Assembly (NCBI RefSeq): GCF_026262505.1
Contig: NC_067207.1
Coordinates: 21,792,082 to 21,856,081, forward strand
Source: Trichomonas vaginalis G3
Taxonomy: Eukaryota > Parabasalia > Trichomonadida > Trichomonadidae
Length of the DNA stretch: 64,000 bases
Direction of reading: 5' to 3'
The notes under the pieces are model-generated. The model searched no databases. It was not told the origin of the DNA and saw only the letters and a program-made list of their open reading frames with translations. A program made the position numbers and the translations under genes. Positions 20,387-29,544 of the stretch are shown here, piece by piece. Every line of letters begins with the position of its first letter. Positions within the stretch are counted from its first letter, which is position 1.

Positions 20387-20506
20387 GGGCTAGAAGGGGC
20401 GCAGCCCCTGGAAAGCCCCCAATACCCAAAAAACTTCATTTATACTAAACATCTTCGGGGCTAGAGGGCACGAAGTGCCTGGAAGCCCCACTACCTTTTT
20501 TTTTTT
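20387..20506. repeat. Right terminal repeat of copy A: two nested-hairpin units and T-run
   Basis: The terminal unit 20457-20489 pairs GGGGCT with AGCCCC (outer stem) and GGCAC with GTGCC around GAA (inner stem). It is followed by ACTACC and an 11-T run. A second unit at 20387-20418 has the same plan, outer GGGCT/AGCCC, but a different inner stem, GGGGC-GCA-GCCCC. The terminal unit matches the left end of copy B (27976-28031) in inverted orientation. Confidence 0.85.
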
Positions 20507-20799
20507 CCAAACATTTTTGTAATGATGTAAGTACAAAATGCTGACTCTGGACATCGAAAAATCAACATTGAATTTCGATGTAATCAATTAATATTGTGAA
20601 TTTATACTGCATGTCATTACTCATGACTATTTTATGGAATAAGTTGTATTTATTTGAAAAATTTGTTTTTGATATCTGGAAAACCCGAAAAATTTTGATC
20701 GAATTTATGTTAATTTTATTCTCGATAATAATGAAATAAATTATGTCTTGTTTATCCACGAATTTTTGTGATACTATTCAATTTTTCTTTACAGAAAAA
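20507..20799. other. Host intergenic spacer, AT-rich
   Basis: From the end of copy A to the initiator of the AGC kinase gene. AT-rich, no supported gene. It holds the kinase promoter region just before 20800. Confidence 0.6.
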
Positions 20800-20805
20800 T
20801 CATTT
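20800..20805 (+). promoter_or_regulatory. Initiator (TCATTT) of the AGC kinase gene
   Basis: TCATTT fits the parabasalid initiator consensus TCA(+1)(C/T)T and lies six bases before the ATG at 20808, a spacing usual for Trichomonas genes. The predicted +1 A is at 20802. Confidence 0.65.
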
Positions 20806-20807
20806 GA

Positions 20808-22121
20808 ATGGAATACAATGAAATATCAAATCCTGAAGGATGGGTGAAGAAAAAATGGCTATTTGGACGTTGGATAAAGAGATTCTGTGTTTTACAGGGT
20901 TCACAACTCATGATATGGAAGGATGATAAGAAAGAAAATGTTGATTTAACGATCGAAATCACTCCTGACACGAAAATCCTTATTCTCAAGAGCAAAAAGA
21001 ACAGAAAATTCTATGTTGAAGATCCGATGGGCAACTCTGCAACTCTTAAAACAAAGAGATCCGAACAAATGATGTTGTGGGTTCTTATTTTGAGAGCTGT
21101 TACATTCAACAATCCATCAATTGATATGAACTGCTTTGAAATCATTAGCGTTATAGGGAAAGGATGTTACGGAAAGGTTCGCTTGGTCAAATCAAAATCA
21201 ACAGGAGAAGTTTTTGCCATAAAGTCTATTCGTAAATCCAAACTTATACAGCAAAACAGAATACATACAGTTATTGCAGAAAGAAACATACTCTCTAAAG
21301 CCAATCATCCTTTCATTGTTGCGCTTAGATTTGCTTTTCAGACTCCTGCAAAGTTTTACTTAGGTTTGGAATACGTTCCAGGCGGCGAGCTATACACAAG
21401 AATTCATAGAGATGGATATCTTAGCAAAATGGAGTACAAAATGGTGATCGCTCAAATTGCCATTGCATTAAATTACTTGCACAGTATTGGTATCGTATAT
21501 CGAGATATCAAACCAGAAAATATACTTATTGGTGCTGACGGCTACATTAAACTTGCAGATTTCGGCCTTGCAAAAGATATAATTACAGATAACAAGACAA
21601 CATCATTTTGCGGAACCCCAAAGTATATAGCACCAGAAACTATTGTTGGGGTTCCTTATGACCAGTCCGTTGATTGGTGGTCATTAGGAATTTTGACGTA
21701 TCAACTGATTTACCACAAATTCCCTTTCTACAGCCAAAATGTCGATGCTGTATATAGAATGATTCTTAATAAGAAGGTAGAATTTCCAGATTCCGCATCT
21801 CCAGAAGAAATTGACTTCATTTCAATTTTGCTCGAAAAGGATCCAAAGAAGAGAGCAGGATACAATGAAGTATCACAGCATCCATTTTTCTCCGAATTTA
21901 CCTTCGAAGACATTTTAAATAAGAAATTAACACCAGAATACATTCCAAATCTTGAGGAACCAACGGAAGTGAAGTATTTTGACCCAATATTTACTTCTGA
22001 AATTAAAGCAGATTCTTATGTACCTCCAATAGTCGGATCTGAAGCTTGTATTCCAGGATTCTCTTATGTCGACACGATTTATAATAATGAGGAAGTTTGC
22101 TGCACAAGTTATGTTGTTTGA
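20808..22121 (+). CDS. AGC-family Ser/Thr kinase with N-terminal PH domain (Akt-like, 437 aa)
   Basis: Residues about 8-98 form a PH domain (GWVKKKWLFGRWIKRFCVL at its start, conserved Trp at 91), which by family binds phosphoinositides and brings the kinase to membranes. The kinase domain spans about 109-366: glycine loop GKGCYGKV 117-124, ATP lysine K139, helix-C E158, YRDIKPEN 231-238 with catalytic D233, DFG 251-253, T-loop SFCGTPKY starting at S266, APE 275-277. The tail has FDPIFTSE (391-398) and a hydrophobic motif GFSY (417-420). All catalytic residues are present, so it should be active. A host gene, intronless, between two transposon-rich blocks. Confidence 0.93.
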   Translation: MEYNEISNPEGWVKKKWLFGRWIKRFCVLQGSQLMIWKDDKKENVDLTIEITPDTKILILKSKKNRKFYVEDPMGNSATLKTKRSEQMMLWVLILRAVTFNNPSIDMNCFEIISVIGKGCYGKVRLVKSKSTGEVFAIKSIRKSKLIQQNRIHTVIAERNILSKANHPFIVALRFAFQTPAKFYLGLEYVPGGELYTRIHRDGYLSKMEYKMVIAQIAIALNYLHSIGIVYRDIKPENILIGADGYIKLADFGLAKDIITDNKTTSFCGTPKYIAPETIVGVPYDQSVDWWSLGILTYQLIYHKFPFYSQNVDAVYRMILNKKVEFPDSASPEEIDFISILLEKDPKKRAGYNEVSQHPFFSEFTFEDILNKKLTPEYIPNLEEPTEVKYFDPIFTSEIKADSYVPPIVGSEACIPGFSYVDTIYNNEEVCCTSYVV

Positions 22122-24414
22122 TTACTATTTGTATGTTTTATTTTCATGTAAACGATTCGTTTTTCAATAAATATTCTATTTCGGTTGAAATCTGAATATA
22201 TATTCTCATTTTAATAATGAAAATACATTTCAATACTGAAAATTAACATAAAGATACTTGTATAAACACAAGATAACATGGAATCGATTAATCTTTGAAA
22301 GATCTGTCAACCAAGTATAAGAAAAATCAAGAATCCTTATCGTGTCCACTTTTGGTACGAATATGTTATATTGCTAGCTTATTAATGTTATCAAAACTGT
22401 TCAAAATTGCATTTCTGATTGAATTTGATACAAATTCAATGCTTTTGCTGCGCATAATTAGCTGGAGGTCATTGATAACATATTGAAAATATATTTATAT
22501 ATGGCAATGTTCGTGAAATAATCTTGCCATAAGGATTTGGAAAAATTGTGTGCCCAAAACATTTTTATGTTATTTCGATTCACTCATTTATTCCAAAATA
22601 TTCCTCCAAAACATTTCAATGATCCGATACTTGGAAGTTTGAGAAGAAGTGTCAAATTATTGATAAGAAATATTGATTTACACATCGAGTCATGTAAACT
22701 GGTTTACAAGTCTGTCAAAATTGTAATGGATAATCAAAGGTACATTCACTAGGCGATAACAGTAAAATGGGATGAAAATAGGATAAATAGCATCCCTATA
22801 TAGTGCCTAACAATATTTATACGGGCCAAAAAAAATTTGGCTAGAGATTTGGCGAGTTATAAAACTTAGAAAATTGAGAGAGATTTTTATTTTTGAATTT
22901 TTTTTGGAAAGTTAAAATTGCGATTAAAAATCGATTTCTAGGAGAACTAAGCATCTCATCATATATTTAAATCGATAAAAATATTAAATAATAGTTGAAT
23001 AGTATAACAACGTGAAATTATGGCTGAATCTACAGAAAAAATGAACATATTTGACATTTTTGAAAATTCATACGTTAGATGGTGACAGACTCATAAACTA
23101 TACTTTAGCTAAGATTGATATATGGTTTCAACAACACATGGTTAAAATCGTAAAAATATTTTAGATTTCAAAAAGATATTTATGGTAATATAATGGAACA
23201 GAGTCAACAAATAGCATGTAAAATATGTTATAATTAACTTTTTATTAGATCCAATAGTAGATATCGAATGGTTTCCAGCTTTATGGTTAAATATTTTCTT
23301 TTCGAGCTTCTCTTTAACTGTTGTATTAAGGTTGTAAATTTTTGATGCTAGAAACTATGGAATCTTCTTTGCTGCTGCATTTTTCTTGAGAGTTCTTGCA
23401 ATTTCGAACAGATCTGCGCATTGTATGAAATGGAGGCTTTAAAATATCTTGAAAACAGAATAGGACTGCTTTTCCAAAGGAATGCTTACTTGTAAATCAG
23501 AGAGTTTCAAAATTGACAGCAAGATTATCATCATAACTTTCGATTTTGCTGCGAAAAAGGAAGACAAGTAATTAACAAATCATTTACTGTTGTTCATCAA
23601 AAGAAGAAAACATTGATAACAACTAATGATGATAAAATCAAGCTATCTTTTAATATTTTAAATTGATAAGACATTCAAAATATTTGAATGGTTTAAAATA
23701 TTTTCTTTTAATTTCTATAAGATATTATCATGATTATATAATAAAATTTAAATTTTTATTCAAAAAGGCAATATTTCAAACTTTTAATTTCAAAAATCTT
23801 AATTCTGCAATAAGTGTATTTAATTGTAGCAAATTTAATGATCCTTCGTCATGCTTAGCAATTTGGAACTCATAAATTAATGATTTCTTCAAGTAAAATT
23901 CTGCATTATTTCAAAAGTCAATAATTCTCTAGTAACTTTTCTTCAAACCCTAACCATTATATTATATTATATGTATAATGGAGAATAATTGCAAAGAAAG
24001 ATAGCCGAATTTACTGGGTAGTTCTTGTGATGCGAAATAATTGCAAATTAACACCTAGTTTTAACAGCATCAATCTCTTTTTGCTCTCATTTAAATGCAT
24101 TCGCACACTTTAATTTTGAAATATAAGAGTTTTGGAAATTATCAAATTTATCTGCTCAAATACTATAGATCTTCATAAGTGTTAATAGAATCATTAGCCT
24201 TACATATAGTGTTTAATATAATGATGCACATTATACTGGGATTCATTCCTTATTCATCTAGTTATTATAAGATTTACAACCCCATGAAAATTTAAAATTT
24301 TGTCAAAAATAGTGAATGTACCTTTGGATAATCTCAACCACTCTTTATAATTGTTTGGTCCAAATTATTATCGTATTTCATATGTAAACAAACACCTTTA
24401 ATTTTGAAAACCAC
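22122..24414. other. 2.3-kb host intergenic region, no supported gene
   Basis: AT-rich with many homopolymer tracts. Only short open frames (at most 71 codons) without recognisable motifs or initiators. TGTAAA at about 22147-22152 could be the kinase gene's polyadenylation signal. No repeat structure was evident by eye. It could contain a decayed gene, but I cannot support one. Confidence 0.5.
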
Positions 24415-24420
24415 TCATTC
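24415..24420 (+). promoter_or_regulatory. Initiator (TCATTC) of the pseudokinase gene
   Basis: TCATTC at 24415-24420, 14 bases before the ATG at 24435. It departs slightly from the usual TCA(C/T)(T/A) form only after the fourth base. Followed by an A/T tract. Confidence 0.55.
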
Positions 24421-24434
24421 AAAATTTTTTTTAG

Positions 24435-25460
24435 ATGGCATTACCTGGCACATTATTCGTACAACCTACGGTAATTCCTGGATATACAATGACGAAGATC
24501 TTAGAAGAGACGCGCTTTTATCAACGATGTATTGTTATCGGAATGGATGGCGCTTCATACCATTGTTATAATTTTAACACAGCAGCCGTGAAGAAAGCAA
24601 ACAAATGGAACGAGCTAATCCAAGAGATAGAAATAATAAGGCAATTAAGCCATCCAAATATCGTCAGAGTAATAGATTTCCTTAACGATGACATTCGAAT
24701 GTATTTGATCACTGAATTCTTTAGTTTTATGTCCTTGGAAGGATTTCTCTCATACAATGTTCCGAACGAACATCAGTGCCATATCATAATTTCCGGAATA
24801 ATAAATGGATTATTAGAATTACATTCGCACCAGATTCATCACGGAGACTTAACTCCTGCAAATATCTTTCTTGGAAACAAAATGTCACCGAAAATTTGCA
24901 ATTTTGCTTTCTTATCCCAATATTACCAAAAACCAGAGAAACATTTCTCAAATTATAATATAAACTTTATCTCACCAGAACGTATACAATTAGATCTATC
25001 GCATCCGCTCCAGGGAGATATCTGGAGTTTTGGCGTAATTATTTATCTTTTATACGTCAAAGATATGCCTTTTACTCAAATTAATGAAATCAAACTCATC
25101 GCATCCATGATATCTTGTCAATACAACCCACCATCCATTACAAATGATATAATTAAAAGATTAATCGGAGCAATTTTGGTTCCTATCCCGGAAGATCGTC
25201 CGACCATAGAACAGATAAAAGATTTATATTTCTCGAATGTATCTGTTCACTTACTTGCCCATAGAAGAGGCGTTCGTGCTTCATCTTCTCAAGTTTTGCC
25301 AGTATTCAGATCCCTGAAAGCCATCGAAGACTTAGCAAAAACAGGCAAAGTACCGTTTAGAAGAAACACATCTAACGATGACCACATAGCCGAACCTCCT
25401 CTTAAGAGACCAAATATTCTCAAACCAGTTAAGAGTTTTGTTGGGTTTTTGCCGAAGTAA
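24435..25460 (+). CDS. Protein-kinase-like protein, probable pseudokinase (341 aa)
   Basis: Kinase fold about 16-260: helix-C region LIQEIEIIRQLSHPNIVRVI (61-80), a catalytic-loop equivalent HHGDLTPAN (135-143), NFA (156-158) in place of DFG, SPERI (180-184) in place of APE, and DIWSFGVIIYLL (195-206). There is no clear glycine-rich loop, the HRD arginine is Gly, and the metal-binding Asp of DFG is Asn. The catalytic-loop Asp (D138) and Asn (N143) are kept. Loss of the DFG Asp usually abolishes phosphotransfer, so a scaffold or regulatory role is likely. A short basic C-terminal tail (about 260-341) contains RRNTSND, a possible phosphosite. Host gene, intronless. Confidence 0.85.
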   Translation: MALPGTLFVQPTVIPGYTMTKILEETRFYQRCIVIGMDGASYHCYNFNTAAVKKANKWNELIQEIEIIRQLSHPNIVRVIDFLNDDIRMYLITEFFSFMSLEGFLSYNVPNEHQCHIIISGIINGLLELHSHQIHHGDLTPANIFLGNKMSPKICNFAFLSQYYQKPEKHFSNYNINFISPERIQLDLSHPLQGDIWSFGVIIYLLYVKDMPFTQINEIKLIASMISCQYNPPSITNDIIKRLIGAILVPIPEDRPTIEQIKDLYFSNVSVHLLAHRRGVRASSSQVLPVFRSLKAIEDLAKTGKVPFRRNTSNDDHIAEPPLKRPNILKPVKSFVGFLPK

Positions 25461-26404
25461 TACGAAAAATAATATCATGCTATAGGCGTCTATTATATTA
25501 ATACAAACCATTAGTTTATTTGTATATGATTTAATATTTATTTCTTGTAATGTTTAATAAATAATTTTGTTGTTATATTATATCAAAATGAATCCACTTG
25601 TACATGCTAGTCACTACATGTAGATCTAATTACTATCGGTAATTTTGTGCTTCGATTTGTTTATAACTTATTATACAGAATGCATTCACTCTATCCTTCC
25701 ATCTTGCGATGTTAATATGTTTCCCCATACTAAAATTCGCAATCAATATAATTACCTTCGGATATTTTGACAATATTAAAATGAATAGAGATATCACAAT
25801 TTTAATATAGTGCTATTCTTTAAATATAGATATAAATTCTTTATTTAGATTCAAAAGAATATAACTTGCAGATTTAATATTGTTTCATCTACGAACATAT
25901 CATTATACTTTATCTCAATCACCAAACAAAACAATGAGATCTTCTAAATTATGGCAAATATGTAGCTTCCTACATAACTAAGAACCACTCAATAATTTGA
26001 TGTAATTACACCTTTTCATACCCAGGAACACTTTAAAATGATATTATTTAAGATTAGAGTAATGCACTCATACAACCAATACCTGGATTCAAAATATTGT
26101 TGTAGATTTCTCCCATCTCCAAGATCATTCATCAATTATCATATCATCTTCTAATGAATCTAGATGTGAGGGATTGAATGTTCGACCAATCCAATCATTT
26201 TCTATAGCGATTGAATGCTCTCCTTATTTTTTTATCTTTTTTTTTCAGATTTTTAATAGTAAATAACAAAACTAATACCATAAATAAAAAATCAGAAATC
26301 TCGAGATTTCAGAACCAAGCAAAAGAAACGTTTGTCAGAAAAAACAAAGGGGCATTTCAGAAAAATTGAATTACTTCATCGTTTTCAATTGAGAGGAGAT
26401 TAAT
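25461..26404. other. Host intergenic spacer before the PLP-enzyme gene
   Basis: About 940 bases, very AT-rich. TTTAATAAATAA shortly after 25550 could serve polyadenylation of the pseudokinase gene. No coding signal seen. Confidence 0.5.
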
Positions 26405-26410
26405 TCACTT
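26405..26410 (+). promoter_or_regulatory. Initiator (TCACTT) of the PLP-enzyme gene
   Basis: A perfect TCACTT initiator, predicted +1 A at 26407, ten bases upstream of the ATG at 26421. Confidence 0.75.
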
Positions 26411-26420
26411 TAGTTAGAAG

Positions 26421-27902
26421 ATGTCCAAGTACGTCAACACACAGATTGTTAACCAGGAAATCCTCAACAAGACAATTGAACTTTGCAAGCAGCGCAATAT
26501 CATCCTCCCAACATTCGACCAACTCGCTCATCCAGAGAAAGTCCCAGCCAAGATCGTCGAGAAGCTGAAGACAATCGGTCTTTGGGATGTTGATCCACTC
26601 AATCTCTTCCGTATCTCATGGCATAACGATATCAAGACAGGCGGCTACGGAAAGGTCAACGCAATTGAAATCCCAACAGTTCTTTCTGGTGTTAAGGCCC
26701 CAATCTACGTCCTCATCGGCAAGCGCTTCCCAACAGGCTGCCACAAGGTCGGTGCTACATATGGCCCACTCGTTTCCCGCCTTATCCGTGGTGATTTCGA
26801 CCCAACAACACAGAAGGCTCTCTGGCCATCAACAGGCAACTACTGCCGTGGTGGTGCCTTCAACTCCCGCCTTCTTGGCTGCACAGCCATCGCTGTTCTC
26901 CCAGAACAAATGTCCCAGGAGAGATTCAACTGGCTCAAGGAGATCGGTGCCGAAGTTTACGCCACACCAGGCTGCGAATCCAACGTCAAGGAGATCTTCG
27001 ACAAGGCTGGCTCCCTCACAAAGGAAGGCGCAGGCAAAGTTGTCAATCTTAATCAGTTCGAAGAGTTCGCTAATCCAATCTTCCACTACCACGTTACAGG
27101 CCCAGCCATGGAGGAAGTCTTCAACGACCACAAGAAGGAAGGATCCCGCCTTGCTGGTGTTTGCCTCAACCAGGGCTCTGCTGGCACACTCGCTTCCGGC
27201 ATGTACCTCCACAAGAAGTACCCACACATGAAGTTAGGCTGCTCTGAAGCCCTTCAATGCCCAACACTTCTTGTCAACGGCTTCGGTGACCACAGAATCG
27301 AAGGCATCGGTGACAAGCACGTTCCATGGGTCTTGAACGCCAAGGACCAGGATGTTGTCCTCGGCATCGATGATGAGGCTTGCATGCAGATGCTCAGAGT
27401 CTTCAACACACCAGAAGGCAAGAAGGTTCTCAAGGAACACGGCGTTTCCGATGAACTCATCGAAGACCTCGCCAACCTTGGTATCTCCGGCATTGCTAAC
27501 ATCCTCGGCTGCATCAAGATGGCCAAGTACTTCGAATTCACAGAGAAGGACATGATGTTCACAGTCGCTACAGACTCTGCCGTCATGTACCAGTCCAGAC
27601 TCAAGGAACTCGAGGAGAAGCACGGCAAGTACACAGAATGCCAGGCTTACGCTGACTGGTTCAGATACATGCTCGGCGCTTCAACAGACCACGTCGAAGA
27701 GCTCACATACGCTACACGCAAGAGAATCCACAACCTCAAGTACTACACATGGATCGAACAACAGGGCAAGACACTCGAGGAACTCAACGCTCAGTGGTAC
27801 TGCGATAACTATTGGGATGCTCAGATGAACGCTGCTATCGAATACGACAAGTTAATCGTTGCTTTCAACGAGAAGACTGGTCTCCTCAAGCAATACGAAT
27901 AA
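26421..27902 (+). CDS. PLP-dependent fold-type II (cysteine/threonine synthase-like) enzyme (493 aa)
   Basis: Fold-type II hallmarks: Schiff-base lysine in TGCHKVGA (K109), an asparagine loop STGNYCRGG (137-145) and a phosphate-cup loop NQGSAGT (250-256). This superfamily performs beta-replacement or elimination on Ser/Thr/Cys-type amino acids. The exact substrate cannot be read here, since the protein is longer (493) than classical cysteine synthase (about 310-330) and differs in the loop. Cytosolic: no signal or membrane segment. Codon use is strikingly C-ending (ATC, CTC, AAG) compared with the two kinases, as in highly expressed trichomonad metabolic genes. The stop TAAATAA includes a UAAA-type polyadenylation signal. 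Bacterial ancestry is plausible but untested. Confidence 0.88.
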   Translation: MSKYVNTQIVNQEILNKTIELCKQRNIILPTFDQLAHPEKVPAKIVEKLKTIGLWDVDPLNLFRISWHNDIKTGGYGKVNAIEIPTVLSGVKAPIYVLIGKRFPTGCHKVGATYGPLVSRLIRGDFDPTTQKALWPSTGNYCRGGAFNSRLLGCTAIAVLPEQMSQERFNWLKEIGAEVYATPGCESNVKEIFDKAGSLTKEGAGKVVNLNQFEEFANPIFHYHVTGPAMEEVFNDHKKEGSRLAGVCLNQGSAGTLASGMYLHKKYPHMKLGCSEALQCPTLLVNGFGDHRIEGIGDKHVPWVLNAKDQDVVLGIDDEACMQMLRVFNTPEGKKVLKEHGVSDELIEDLANLGISGIANILGCIKMAKYFEFTEKDMMFTVATDSAVMYQSRLKELEEKHGKYTECQAYADWFRYMLGASTDHVEELTYATRKRIHNLKYYTWIEQQGKTLEELNAQWYCDNYWDAQMNAAIEYDKLIVAFNEKTGLLKQYE

Positions 27903-27940
27903 ATAATTTTTCATACGTTTCTTTTTATGCATCTAACTAT

Positions 27941-27945
<5 letters not shown>

Positions 27946-27977
<32 letters not shown>

Positions 27978-28031
27978 TAGTGGGGCTTCCAGGCACTTCG
28001 TGCCCTCTAGCCCCGAAGATGTTTTGTATAA
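27946..28031. repeat. Left terminal repeat of copy B with A-run and nested hairpin
   Basis: A 30-base A-run (27946-27975), GGTAGT, then GGGGCT (27982-27987) pairing with AGCCCC (28009-28014) around an inner GGCAC-TTC-GTGCC stem, then GAAGATGTTTTGTATAAATG. Matches the right ends of A and B in inverted orientation for about 50 bases. Confidence 0.88.
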
Positions 28032-28205
28032 ATGAAGTTTATATTCGGAGGACTCTTCTTCTTCCTCCATTGCTTCTGGGAAGAAGCCTTCTTCTGGGTC
28101 GAAAACATTATATAATGTGTCGCTTTTCACAAATTATATATGTTTTCATGTTTTGTCACTTTTCTGTCACTTTTCAGGAAAAAACATTTTTATTATATAT
28201 ATAAA
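28032..28205. other. Left subterminal leader of copy B
   Basis: Short GAAG/CTTCTT direct and inverted repeats (28045-28105), then AT-rich sequence ending ACATTTTTATTATATATATAAA directly before the methylase ATG, resembling the early-type A/T leader. No gene supported. Confidence 0.45.
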
Positions 28206-29024
28206 ATGAATTTTACAAAACCACCGTTACCCTTCTTTGGAAATAAGAGTAGATGTAAAGATATTCTATTGAGAGAACTTAAGAAACTACCGAATGGTCT
28301 AACATTTGTAGACTTGTTCGGTGGAAGTTTCTATATATCTCATTTGTGCCATACAATATTTCCTGACTCAAAGATTATATGCAATGACTTCGACAACTAT
28401 ATGGACCGTCTCAAACATATACCAGACACAAACAAAATATTGAAAGAGTTAAAAGAAAAGATACCTATAGGTAAGATGGAACGTATACCATTAGATAAGA
28501 AAAATACTGTCAGAGAGGTTTTGAAAAAGGCAGAGTATATTGACTGGGATAGTATATCTGCTAGACTATTATATAGTGGTGCTATAAGAGTTCATGACAT
28601 TGAAACACTTATGTCAAAAGTTTTATATCTTAACTATACAAATGTTTTCAAAGAGGACATAGAAAAATATATTGAGGGTATAGAGTTTGTGAGATGTCAT
28701 TGGACAGATTTGTATGAAAAATATAAAGACAAGGAAAATGTTTTCTTTATAGTGGACCCGCCGTTCTATAACACATGGGATTTTCAATACCAAGTAGACT
28801 GGACTTTGAGAGACTCTTTAGAAACTTTAGACGTTTTACATAACCATCCATGCTTTTACTTTACATCCGATAAAAGTGGTTTGGAAACCGTTATGAGATG
28901 GTTAGAGGACATACATGACTATGAGTTTAGATATGACAAGATAGAATATGAGAGAGGTCCTATAAACTGGAGAAAGTGTCATAACAAAGAAATTTTATTA
29001 GTAAGTAAATGTGGTTTGAAATAG
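28206..29024 (+). CDS. D12-class DNA N6-adenine methyltransferase (272 aa)
   Basis: Motif order of Dam/D12 enzymes: PFFGNKS (9-15, motif X), FVDLFGGS (34-41, SAM-binding motif I) and VDPPFYNT (183-190, catalytic DPPY-type motif IV). I chose ATG 28206 because the motif-X block follows at once. Family reaction: methyl transfer from S-adenosylmethionine to adenine N6. N6-methyladenine is known in T. vaginalis DNA, and Maverick-borne methylases have been linked to it in the literature (from memory). It is the first gene of the element and could mark element DNA or shape host chromatin. A fragment of the same gene lies at the right end of copy A. Confidence 0.9.
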   Translation: MNFTKPPLPFFGNKSRCKDILLRELKKLPNGLTFVDLFGGSFYISHLCHTIFPDSKIICNDFDNYMDRLKHIPDTNKILKELKEKIPIGKMERIPLDKKNTVREVLKKAEYIDWDSISARLLYSGAIRVHDIETLMSKVLYLNYTNVFKEDIEKYIEGIEFVRCHWTDLYEKYKDKENVFFIVDPPFYNTWDFQYQVDWTLRDSLETLDVLHNHPCFYFTSDKSGLETVMRWLEDIHDYEFRYDKIEYERGPINWRKCHNKEILLVSKCGLK

Positions 29025-29140
29025 GACTACTTGTTTTAGGCTTTTTCCATTGTGTCATTTACTTATTTGACGTGGCAGAAAGGTACAGAGAATATGAAGA
29101 TGAACCAATACCAGCAAATGTTCAGCATATGTACTCGTAA
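29009..29140 (+). CDS. Small single-pass membrane protein (43 aa)
   Basis: Overlaps the end of the methylase gene by 16 bases in another frame. The protein starts MWFEIGLLVLGFFHCVIYLF, one hydrophobic span, then a charged tail with YREYEDEPIPANVQHMYS. No homology recognised. The compact overlap and clean TM-plus-tail plan argue that it is real, but it is short. Such peptides occur among Polinton virion or membrane-remodelling genes. Confidence 0.45.
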   Translation: MWFEIGLLVLGFFHCVIYLFDVAERYREYEDEPIPANVQHMYS

Positions 29141-29163
29141 GAGATATTTTTATCTAATATTAA

Positions 29164-29526
29164 ATGGACGCACAGAACTTAGCGAATGCACAGCAACCTG
29201 GACAACCAAACCCAGAGAATATTCCAAATGAAGTTAGAATACAAACTGCAATGGCAAACTATGGTCAAGTGCCAACAGATGTACAAATGCAAACTGCCAT
29301 GTCAAATGACGCTGCGTTAGGTTTGCCACCATGGTATGCAAATATGAGATGGAAAGAGTTTTATACAAACCCTGAAGTGGGATATAAACAACTTTATGCA
29401 GATGACGCGAACACAGGAGTTGACCCAGAATATGTTTTCTACCAGAGGAGAAACAGAATGTATGAGCTCCAGTTAAAGAATGCTATGGAACTCAACAGGA
29501 AACGTAAGAGACTAGGCGGACATTAG
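29164..29526 (+). CDS. Unknown Polinton protein with internal repeat and basic tail (120 aa)
   Basis: Two similar segments (EVRIQTAMANYGQVPTD and DVQMQTAMSNDAALG, about residues 26-58), a tryptophan/tyrosine-rich middle (PPWYANMRWKEFYTNPE) and a basic end (NRKRKRLGGH). The leader ATATTTTTATCTAATATTAA is late type. Forms a run of same-strand genes with the pVI-like gene. Probably a virion component. Unassigned. Confidence 0.5.
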   Translation: MDAQNLANAQQPGQPNPENIPNEVRIQTAMANYGQVPTDVQMQTAMSNDAALGLPPWYANMRWKEFYTNPEVGYKQLYADDANTGVDPEYVFYQRRNRMYELQLKNAMELNRKRKRLGGH

Positions 29527-29544
29527 ATTTTTACATATAGTAAA

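Larger units (their letters stand above)
1..20506. mobile_element. Maverick/Polinton element, copy A (left end outside window)
   Basis: Right part of a Polinton. Order within the window: fibre tip, integrase, two small virion genes, pPolB, KilA-N block, packaging ATPase, SF3 helicase, minor capsid, major capsid and structural genes, then the terminal repeat. Almost every part has a near-identical partner in the same order in copy B (27946-52441). The right boundary is set by the hairpin terminal repeat and the T-run ending at 20506. The element looks broken, with roughly ten breaks, but many frames are complete, so the insertion is probably recent. Differences from B: an extra KilA-N-type gene (9188-9991), no stand-alone 72-residue helicase-tail gene, different spacer repeats, and a methylase fragment next to the right end. 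Confidence 0.93.

Noticed and set aside
20808-22121. Possible assignment of the AGC kinase as a specific Akt ortholog
   Set aside because: PH plus AGC domain order supports Akt-like, but trichomonads have many such kinases and orthology cannot be read without a tree.
22295-22752. Two open frames of 63 and 71 codons behind the AGC kinase
   Set aside because: No initiator, no motif, AT-rich composition. Cannot be told from chance.
26587-27231. 214-codon plus-strand frame inside the PLP enzyme gene, and matching minus-strand frames
   Set aside because: Produced by the strong codon bias of the real gene. Composition (Ser/Arg/Thr-rich) is an out-of-frame shadow.
27933-28130. Minus-strand open frame across the left terminal repeat of B, with an acidic MEEEEESSEY stretch
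   Set aside because: Half of it translates the homopolymer and hairpin of the terminal repeat. The acid stretch comes from CTTCTT repeats. No leader or homolog is visible.
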